Source: Syntrophobacteria bacterium (GTDB lineage: Bacteria; Desulfobacterota; DSWW01). From it: a stretch of 6,336 bases of DNA. The position numbers and the translations under genes were made by a program. Location: positions 1 through 6,336 of the forward strand of contig JAQYVQ010000151.1 in the NCBI GenBank assembly GCA_030145435.1, given 5' to 3'. Position 1 is the stretch's first letter; every line of letters starts with the position of its first letter. Positions 1 to 5,257 of the stretch are shown here, one piece after another. The notes beneath the pieces were generated by a model. The model was given only the letters and a program-made list of their open reading frames with translations, did not search any database and was not told where the DNA came from.

Positions 1-35
1 CCGGGCTGAGGCGTTCGATCGAGATGCCTGTCGGC

Positions 36-2594
36 TCAGTGCTTTCTTCTGCTCAGCATCTTCAGGAGCAGCACTGCCCCCAGGGGGATGAAGAGGAGGA
101 TGATCTCGTTCGACACGCCCGATCCGGTGACAGAGCCGGACCCGTAGGTCGCGGCTTCAGCATTGGCACAACCCGTGTAGGAACAGTCACAATCCGCACT
201 ATCGGCAGACCCGTCACAATCGTTGTCCTGGCCGTCGCTGCACGTGGGATCCCCGAGAGAGCCTTCCGACAGGGTACAAGCATCGGCTCCCTTGCCGCCC
301 GAGCTGGGGTCACCCAGGTCGGCCAGAGGCGTCAACAGGACAACGTCGGAAAAGTCGCTTTCATTCCCCGAGCGATCCACGGCTGTGATTGCGTACGTGT
401 AGGTCACATCGTTGTCCACCCCGGGGTCGAGGTGTTCCAGGATCTCGATCGGCTCTGCGTTGACCCTGTTTCGATAGGGGCCTTGCGGACGCCGCGACCG
501 GTACAGGTTGTACCCCTCCAGATCTCCCTCCGGATTTTCGTCCCAGTAGAGGAAGACCCGTCCGTCCCCTGCACTCCCGGCGAGCCCGGTGGGGAATCGA
601 GGCGCTTGTTGATCCGAGCCGGTCCGGGAAAAAACGAATACCGTCACGGAATGTCTCGGGAATCGATACGAAAACGGGTTGCCCCCGATCTGGAGGTCCT
701 GCTGTTCGGTGGTGACGCATTCCCCGGAAGGACAATCTTCTGGCTCGTTGCTGGCACTCGGTGAGGGCCCGGTAATGGTCAAGACCTTGACCGATGTCTT
801 CCTTTCGAATCCCTCCAGAACCACAGGCGCCTGGATGTCCTCGTCAGGATGCAGGTTGATGACGAAGAGGGAGAGCTTGTCCCCCCCGTCCGCAATCGTC
901 GCCAGGCCCTGTAAGTAGGAAACCTCAAGATTCTGGTTTGCGTACCCCAAGGTGATGCCCGTCTGCGGCCCCACGAGAAAACTCGGAGGGTCCAAAACCT
1001 CTGTCGAGACAATCCAATCAAGAACATTCCAGCGATATGCCTGGAGCAGATGGAAGACCGGCCTTTTGTGAGGATCCGGCCTGCCCCGTTCAAGGGCGTC
1101 GCCGTCGTAGGCAACCCCTTCCAACACACCGAGTCCGAGTCGCTCATGGAAGAGCAGCCAGTAGTTGGCCAGAGGCACGCCGTTGCGTAACAGCAAATGG
1201 TAGATACAGCCCGTGCTGAGCATCTCGCGAAGATAGCATACCTTTGAAAAAGACGGGGGGGGTGTCTCTTTGTAGGCGGTGTTGGCTTCTGTGTAAAAGA
1301 TCGGCTTTCCTCCCGCATAGGGCTCCCCGGTCCGGTAGACCTCTTCCGAAACGGGCCAGCCGCCGAGCAAGGCGTGGTACCAGGCGAGGCTCTGCTTGAG
1401 GTCCACCCATGTCGGCTCCTCCTGCCCCACCCGGAATAGGTCGATCTGTTGACGAACCATGATGGTGGTTCCACTCGCAAGGCGGGCGGCCTCGAGTCTC
1501 AGAGAATGCTCCCCACTCTCCAGGCCGAAGACCCCGGATCGGAGCACACCCAGGAGGGGCACGGTCCAAGTGCTTACGGTCTCTCCGTCCACCTGCAAGG
1601 AGAGCGCCGGACACTGACCGATATTGCACCTCGCCTCCACAGGGACCTCGAACCAGTAGTCTCCTTCCTGTTCCACGGAAAAACTCACCTCCACCGAGGC
1701 GCCTTCGCGGACCATGGCAAAACCATTAACGATTCCCGTGGAACTGGGCATGTGCAGATGCTGAATCCAGAAGTCAAAGGAGTCCCCGGCCCTTTCCAGC
1801 ATTAAGGAGCGATACTGCAACCAGCCTGCTTGGTCATACACCGCATCCAACCCCGCCCCCGAACTGATCACACCAACTTCTATGCTCGGGTCGACCGCCT
1901 TCATGGCTTGGGAGTACGCCCTTACCCTCTCCGCGTAGTTCTCGAAACCCGGATAGGTCTCTTCGTTTCCCAACTCCCAGTATTTCACCCCGTAGGGCTC
2001 TCTGTGCCCATTGGCGGCTCGCACGGCCGCCCAATCGGTCCCTCCTCCCGGGTTGGAGCCGTTGTTGGGGGCGTTGCAGTACTCCACCCAATCGGCTGCA
2101 TCTTGAACTGTGCCGCGCCGTATCCCTGTTGTGGAAACGTTCACCACAAAAATGGCCTTCGCACCCAGCTCCTCGGAATACCGGAGGAACTCGTCCGTTC
2201 CAAAGGTCTGAGGGATCCCTCTCCCCCCGTAATTCGGATTACGTTGCGCGAAGGGGCCGATGCCGTCTTTCCAGTGGAAATCGTTTGCGGTCAGCCCGCC
2301 GGGATAACGCAGCACCGTGGGGCCCATTTCACTCAGGTAGGGGAGGTAATCGTTCCACGTTCTCTCTGCCTCCTCGTACTCCGCCTGGTTGGACACCCAT
2401 TCATTGAAGCCCATGGAGCCCCCGTCAAAGAGGAGGTTGTTGCCGAACACTTCGGGACTTGCTTTCTCCATCAACGAATCGGCGTGGACTCGGATCTCCG
2501 TCCCGTATGAGGCATGGGCTGGTAGAAAACACGAGGCTCCCAGAATGGACCAGAGTAGAGGTAACGATGGGAAAAGTGGACGATTCCGGGACAT
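36..2594 (-). CDS. Secreted GH51-like alpha-L-arabinofuranosidase-type glycoside hydrolase, multidomain, C-terminally anchored
   Basis: This 852-aa exported protein probably cleaves arabinose-containing or related plant or microbial polysaccharides outside the cytoplasm. Residues 1-28 form a signal peptide (basic start, hydrophobic core, AHA before S29). The catalytic barrel begins near residue 33. The segment from EYCN (171-174) to WELGNE (206-211) matches clan GH-A retaining enzymes of the GH51 type, with E211 the likely acid/base. E436 in the YTEAN motif is the likely nucleophile. About 100 residues (290-392) between the two glutamates form a separate beta-rich insert. Residues ~540-656 resemble the C-terminal beta-sandwich of GH51 enzymes, and ~664-756 are a fibronectin type III domain. 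A Cys/Asp-rich segment (773-809) and a hydrophobic anchor with an RRKH end follow. The ATG is supported by AGGAG nine bases upstream and by the signal peptide directly behind it. The gene is divergent from the downstream operon. The exact GH family and substrate are uncertain; the general class is well supported. Confidence 0.88.
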   Translation of the reverse strand: MSRNRPLFPSLPLLWSILGASCFLPAHASYGTEIRVHADSLMEKASPEVFGNNLLFDGGSMGFNEWVSNQAEYEEAERTWNDYLPYLSEMGPTVLRYPGGLTANDFHWKDGIGPFAQRNPNYGGRGIPQTFGTDEFLRYSEELGAKAIFVVNVSTTGIRRGTVQDAADWVEYCNAPNNGSNPGGGTDWAAVRAANGHREPYGVKYWELGNEETYPGFENYAERVRAYSQAMKAVDPSIEVGVISSGAGLDAVYDQAGWLQYRSLMLERAGDSFDFWIQHLHMPSSTGIVNGFAMVREGASVEVSFSVEQEGDYWFEVPVEARCNIGQCPALSLQVDGETVSTWTVPLLGVLRSGVFGLESGEHSLRLEAARLASGTTIMVRQQIDLFRVGQEEPTWVDLKQSLAWYHALLGGWPVSEEVYRTGEPYAGGKPIFYTEANTAYKETPPPSFSKVCYLREMLSTGCIYHLLLRNGVPLANYWLLFHERLGLGVLEGVAYDGDALERGRPDPHKRPVFHLLQAYRWNVLDWIVSTEVLDPPSFLVGPQTGITLGYANQNLEVSYLQGLATIADGGDKLSLFVINLHPDEDIQAPVVLEGFERKTSVKVLTITGPSPSASNEPEDCPSGECVTTEQQDLQIGGNPFSYRFPRHSVTVFVFSRTGSDQQAPRFPTGLAGSAGDGRVFLYWDENPEGDLEGYNLYRSRRPQGPYRNRVNAEPIEILEHLDPGVDNDVTYTYAITAVDRSGNESDFSDVVLLTPLADLGDPSSGGKGADACTLSEGSLGDPTCSDGQDNDCDGSADSADCDCSYTGCANAEAATYGSGSVTGSGVSNEIILLFIPLGAVLLLKMLSRRKH
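39..149 (-). other. C-terminal sorting/anchor signal of the hydrolase
   Basis: Residues 816-852 show the three-part layout of a C-terminal protein-sorting signal: a small-residue Gly/Ser-rich motif (GSGSVTGSG, 818-826), a hydrophobic helix of about 16 residues (~830-845) and a basic end, SRRKH. MYXO-CTERM, PEP-CTERM and related tails are built this way and are cleaved by dedicated sorting proteases. The short motif here is not one I can assign to a named class. It may simply be a tail anchor. Either way the enzyme is probably tethered to, or released from, the cell surface rather than freely secreted. Confidence 0.6.
168..278 (-). other. Cys/Asp-rich MopE-like putative metal-binding segment of the hydrolase
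   Basis: Residues 773-809 contain seven cysteines (773, 785, 793, 802, 804, 809 and nearby) spaced by acidic DGxDNDCDG and ADSADCDC stretches. This is the pattern of the putative metal-binding motif that is common in exported proteins of Myxococcota and other Deltaproteobacteria, where it often precedes a C-terminal sorting signal. Calcium or copper binding and disulfide bonding are plausible from the family, but no binding site is proven here. It probably acts as a rigid spacer between the fibronectin-III domain and the membrane anchor. Confidence 0.6.
1419..1727 (-). other. Carbohydrate-binding-like beta-sandwich domain inserted in the GH barrel
   Basis: This covers residues ~290-392 of the hydrolase. 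The visible pattern is alternating beta strands: VEVSFSVEQEGDYWFEVPVE, a C323/C328 loop, LSLQVDGETVSTWTV, a GEHSLRLEA strand and a final QQIDLFRV strand. This layout (sensory 'effect of the sugar on the mood' strands, a VDG turn followed by a Trp strand, then 'G-x-H-x-L-x-L') is typical of CBM6/35/36/60-like modules. The assignment to that superfamily is an inference from pattern, not a family match. The insert explains why the two catalytic glutamates lie 225 residues apart, well over the usual spacing in GH51/GH39-like barrels. The two cysteines could form a loop disulfide, as expected in an exported protein. Domain edges are approximate. Confidence 0.6.
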
Positions 2595-2603
2595 GATACC
2601 AAG

Positions 2604-2608
2604 CTCCT
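2604..2608 (-). promoter_or_regulatory. Ribosome binding site of the glycoside hydrolase gene
   Basis: On the minus strand AGGAG lies nine bases before the ATG at 2594. It fixes the start used for the hydrolase, together with the signal peptide that begins directly after it. Confidence 0.7.
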
Positions 2609-2757
2609 GTTTCCTAAGCGGTTTCTGCTGTCTAAGACGATTCTCTTCAACTTCTTCTCGCGCAATTCTCAGGCAATCCTCATCCCCGCACCTGGGGGCG
2701 TTAGGAGCTTAAGACCTCCACGATTTGCCCCAAGTTCCTTGCAGGGCCAGGGCCCCA

Positions 2758-2781
2758 GGGTTCTATGCGGGAGAAGAACCC
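2758..2781. repeat. Inverted repeat upstream of the operon promoter, possible operator
   Basis: Perfect 7-bp arms GGGTTCT and AGAACCC are separated by 10 bases. The repeat ends 17 bases before the -35 hexamer at 2799. A spaced dyad in this position is a common binding site for a dimeric regulator such as a TetR- or LysR-type protein, but no regulator gene is in the window and the role is inferred from position only. The spacing could also form a small RNA hairpin if transcription started further upstream. Confidence 0.4.
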
Positions 2782-2798
2782 GCAAGGATGCGTCCCCA

Positions 2799-2828
2799 TT
2801 GATCAAACAGGGCTACAAAAGGTATGAT
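2799..2828 (+). promoter_or_regulatory. Predicted sigma70-type promoter of the iron-sulfur/ACAD operon
   Basis: TTGATC (2799-2804) and TATGAT (2823-2828) are separated by 18 bases and match the -35 and -10 consensus at four and five of six positions. Transcription would start near 2835, giving a leader of about 95 bases before the ATG at 2930. It is the only good pair seen on this strand between the divergent genes. Confidence 0.5.
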
Positions 2829-2898
2829 GGGGCTTCGCTCTTTGATGGTTGCGGCGATTTCTCGTTTTTTTTCCGACCTGCTGGGCCGTTCCGAAAAC

Positions 2899-2913
2899 AT
2901 CGAATCTCGATTC
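2899..2913. repeat. Two overlapping short palindromes before the operon start codon
   Basis: ATCGA-atc-TCGAT (2899-2911) and GAATC-tc-GATTC (2902-2913) overlap in the leader, 16-31 bases before the ATG at 2930. They are mutually exclusive pairings with five-base arms. They may be a small operator or chance; the loops are too short for strong RNA hairpins. Confidence 0.25.
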
Positions 2914-2929
2914 ACCGGGGAATAACGTC

Positions 2930-4060
2930 ATGAAAAGGGAACTCAAGAGGCTTGCTCTGGATGCAGGGGCTGCTGCTGTGGGCGTTGCCTCAGCAGACAG
3001 GCTGGGGAGCGTGCCTTCGATGGATCCGAATTATCTCCTGCCCGGCGCCTGCTCGATTGTTTCCTTGATGCTTCCCCTCGATGGGGATCTCCTGGGCCGC
3101 TACCTGAGCAAGGACGATCACGACTCTCTGGAGCGCCACGAGGTGGAAACGTACTGCGAACTCTACCGGATCGGTCAGCGAGTCGCCTCGTTTCTCCACT
3201 CGAACGGCTATCGTGCGGTCGTTGCAGAACCAAACCTGGATTATCGGTACAAAGACACTCCGGAATATACCAGGACTCCTTACCGAGTGAAGCAGGGGAT
3301 CATGGACTGGTTCGCCTCGGAGAGCGGTTGGCTGGTCACGGCGATCAAGGGGAAGCTGTTCAAGCCCCTGTACAACCGGGACGTGGCAACCACGGACTGG
3401 AACCTGACACCCAGCTTCTCCCATCGATACGGGGCGGTGGCTGCGGGGATCGGCACCTTCGGCTGGAGCGGCAACGTGTTGCATCCGGACCATGGCGCCC
3501 GGGTCTACTACAACACGGTCATCACCGACGCCCCGCTAAAATCCGATCCGTTCATGAAGGAGACGACCTGCGACGGATGCCGGTACTGCGCCCGCGTGTG
3601 CCAGTCCGGCATGATCCACATGAAGGAAGAAGACCGTGTGCGGATCGGCGGGAAGACGTTCACCCACAACAAGAAGGCGCACAACCTCCGCTGTATCATC
3701 GTCTGCGGCGGGTTTTCGGGCCAGAGCATGTACAAGGGCTGGTCCACATGGTCGCCCGGCAGGATCACGGTTCCGGACACGGACGATAACATCGAGACCT
3801 TCTGGAACGAATTCGTTCTGGAGAACGGCTGGAAGCACAACAACTACTCGAAGGTCCTCACGAATCTCGTTTACCACGCCGAGCACGGTTTCATTCGAAG
3901 GGACCAGGACCGCATGCGGACCACCTGCGGCTTCTGTCAATTCGTCTGCTCGAGGACGCGAAAGGAGAGGAAGGAGAACTACGAAGCCATCCTCGCCAGC
4001 GGCGAGGTGGTGGAGGGCCCGGGCTTCTCGTTTCGTGTGGTAAATCGCGGAAACCCTTGA
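2930..4060 (+). CDS. QueG/reductive-dehalogenase-like protein with two [4Fe-4S] clusters
   Basis: This 376-aa cytoplasmic redox protein resembles epoxyqueuosine reductase (QueG) and the catalytic domain of reductive dehalogenases. The N-terminus (KRELKRLALDAGAAAVGVAS) is typical of the group, as is the AAGIGTFGWSGNVLHP stretch (171-186), equivalent to the QueG 'AGLGWIGKN' region. C214, C217, C220 and C224 form a complete CxxCxxCxxxC motif. C255 (or C259) together with C333, C336 and C340 completes a second cluster, the QueG arrangement. The position that should hold the QueG catalytic Asp (three residues before P161) is N158, so tRNA modification is unlikely. There is no twin-arginine signal, unlike respiratory dehalogenases. 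Whether it binds cobalamin is not visible. The ATG was chosen over an in-frame TTG at 2849 because family similarity starts here. It lies 16 bases before ACAD1, in one operon, so it may supply or accept electrons or reduce a pathway intermediate. The exact reaction is unknown. Confidence 0.85.
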   Translation: MKRELKRLALDAGAAAVGVASADRLGSVPSMDPNYLLPGACSIVSLMLPLDGDLLGRYLSKDDHDSLERHEVETYCELYRIGQRVASFLHSNGYRAVVAEPNLDYRYKDTPEYTRTPYRVKQGIMDWFASESGWLVTAIKGKLFKPLYNRDVATTDWNLTPSFSHRYGAVAAGIGTFGWSGNVLHPDHGARVYYNTVITDAPLKSDPFMKETTCDGCRYCARVCQSGMIHMKEEDRVRIGGKTFTHNKKAHNLRCIIVCGGFSGQSMYKGWSTWSPGRITVPDTDDNIETFWNEFVLENGWKHNNYSKVLTNLVYHAEHGFIRRDQDRMRTTCGFCQFVCSRTRKERKENYEAILASGEVVEGPGFSFRVVNRGNP

Positions 4061-4061
4061 G

Positions 4062-4068
4062 AAAGGAG
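4062..4068 (+). promoter_or_regulatory. Ribosome binding site of ACAD1
   Basis: AAAGGAG lies eight bases before the ATG at 4077 in the 16-base gap after the stop codon of the iron-sulfur gene. It is close to the ideal sequence and indicates strong, independent translation within the operon. Confidence 0.85.
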
Positions 4069-4076
4069 TACGGCCT

Positions 4077-5186
4077 ATGATCAGTTTTCAACCGAGTGAA
4101 GAGCAAGGGCAGATTATCGACATGGTCCGGCGCTTTGCCGCGGACGTGATCCGACCGAACGCACACGATTGCGAAGAAGACAAGGGCGTTCCGGACGATC
4201 TTCTGGCAAAGTTCTGGGAGCTGGGCCTGATCGCCAACTCCATCCCGGAGGACTGTGGCGGCTACGGGTACGAGCGCTCCGCCCTGACCGGCACCCTCAT
4301 TGCGGAGGAACTCGCCTACGGTGACCTCGGCCTGGCCCTGGCCATGCTGAGCCCCACGCTTTTCGCCTACCCGATCCTGGAGGCGGGCACGGACGAACAG
4401 ATGAAGAAGTACCTGCCCCAGTTCTGCGGAGAAGCCTTCAAGTTCGCCACGGCGGCCCTGATGGAGCCGCGGGTTACGTTCGATCCGACCATGCTCAAGA
4501 CCACGGCGAGAAGGGAGGGGGAAGAGTACGTCCTCACCGGCGAGAAATGCCTGGTCCCCTTTGCGGATCGTGCGGACCTGTTTCTGGTCTTCGCCACGTC
4601 CGCCCAGGGCGCGGGTGCTGCCGGGATCGAAGGCTACATCGTCGAGAAGGGTACGGCGGGCCTTCAGGTCGGTGACCGGGAGAAGTACATGGGCCTCAAC
4701 GCCCTGCCGCTCCACAAGGTCACCTTCTCTGAGTGCAAGGTGCCGCTGGACAATCGCTTGGGCGGAAGCAAAGGCTGCGACTTCCAGCGCATCCTGAACC
4801 TCTCCCGGATTTCCTGGTCCGCCATGGCCGCGGGCGTGTGCAACGCCGCGAAGGACTATGCCGCGGATTACGCGAAGGAGCGGGTCCAGTTCGGGGAGCC
4901 GATTGCGAGCCGCCAGGCGATCGCTTTCATGCTGGCCGATATGGCCACCGAGACGGATGCGATGCGGTTCCTGGCCTGGAAGGCGGCCTGGATTGCCGAC
5001 CGGCAGGAGGACTGTACCCGCGAGGCCTATCTTGCCAAGCTCTATGCCGGGGAGTATGCCGCCAAGATTACGGACAACGGCGTTCAGGTACTGGGCGGGC
5101 ACGGGTACATCCGGGAACATCCGGTGGAGTTGTGGTTCCGCAACGGCAGGGGCATCGAGATCATCGACGGGTTGACCCTCGTTTGA
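4077..5186 (+). CDS. Acyl-CoA dehydrogenase-family subunit with half of a FAD site (ACAD1)
   Basis: This 369-aa flavoprotein-family protein has all three ACAD regions: an N-terminal helical domain (1-~120), a middle beta domain (~121-230) and a C-terminal helical domain. It keeps the elements that reach FAD from the partner subunit, namely R269-x-x-F272 in RVQFG and Q337-x-x-G340-G341 in QVLGGHGY. The elements that hold the flavin ring within the subunit are gone. TEPGxGSD is MEPRVTFD (129-136), and the W-I-T stretch is LVP (159-161). The catalytic Glu of the usual E-G-T motif is D364 and is followed by L366. The chain ends five residues after D364, without the usual last helix. The alternative Glu of isovaleryl-CoA dehydrogenases is S243. 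By family knowledge it should not form a FAD site alone but complements ACAD2, like one subunit of the heterotetrameric ChsE enzymes. Substrate is unknown; a bulky or cyclic acyl-CoA is inferred. Confidence 0.93.
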   Translation: MISFQPSEEQGQIIDMVRRFAADVIRPNAHDCEEDKGVPDDLLAKFWELGLIANSIPEDCGGYGYERSALTGTLIAEELAYGDLGLALAMLSPTLFAYPILEAGTDEQMKKYLPQFCGEAFKFATAALMEPRVTFDPTMLKTTARREGEEYVLTGEKCLVPFADRADLFLVFATSAQGAGAAGIEGYIVEKGTAGLQVGDREKYMGLNALPLHKVTFSECKVPLDNRLGGSKGCDFQRILNLSRISWSAMAAGVCNAAKDYAADYAKERVQFGEPIASRQAIAFMLADMATETDAMRFLAWKAAWIADRQEDCTREAYLAKLYAGEYAAKITDNGVQVLGGHGYIREHPVELWFRNGRGIEIIDGLTLV

Positions 5187-5244
5187 TCGCCGGCCCGGAA
5201 AGATGTCTTTGTCGCTCGAGGTGCAACTGACTACGCAGACATAC

Positions 5245-5250
5245 GAGGAG
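5245..5250 (+). promoter_or_regulatory. Ribosome binding site of ACAD2
   Basis: GAGGAG lies seven bases before the ATG at 5258. The 71-base gap after ACAD1 holds no open frame of interest, no clear promoter and no terminator hairpin, so ACAD2 is probably translated from the same message. Confidence 0.8.
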
Positions 5251-5257
5251 AATCGTT

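Larger units (their letters stand above)
2595..2929. other. Divergent intergenic region (335 bp)
   Basis: No convincing gene lies in this interval between the two divergent transcription units. It holds the hydrolase ribosome binding site at the left, an inverted repeat (2758-2781), a sigma70-like promoter for the rightward operon (2799-2828), a leader of about 95 bases with a run of eight T (2865-2872), and two overlapping short palindromes just before the operon start. I could not find a convincing -35/-10 pair for the leftward hydrolase gene; its promoter should lie in roughly 2620-2750. Confidence 0.7.

Noticed and set aside
1..35. A terminator for the hydrolase gene after its stop codon
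   Set aside because: Only 35 bases are available downstream. The CTGAG/CTCAG pairing seen there is five bases long and has no T-run, so no terminator can be called.
1830..2510. A 226-codon plus-strand open frame inside the hydrolase gene
   Set aside because: It is opposite the conserved catalytic barrel, with no ribosome binding site or recognisable domain of its own.
2865..2872. A run of eight T as a possible terminator or attenuator in the leader
   Set aside because: No GC-rich hairpin precedes it on the plus strand, so an intrinsic terminator is not supported.
2849..2929. N-terminal extension of the iron-sulfur protein from a TTG start
   Set aside because: The 27 extra residues look like translated leader with no family similarity, and the QueG-like N-terminus begins exactly at the ATG at 2930.
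2930..4060. Annotating the iron-sulfur protein as true queG (epoxyqueuosine reductase)
   Set aside because: The core and cysteine layout match, but the catalytic Asp position appears to be Asn and the gene sits in an ACAD operon, so only family-level similarity is claimed.
3891..5120. A 409-codon open frame on the minus strand across the end of the iron-sulfur gene and ACAD1
   Set aside because: It is antisense to two clearly conserved genes. Its predicted protein shows no recognisable domain, and long antisense frames are expected in GC-rich coding DNA.
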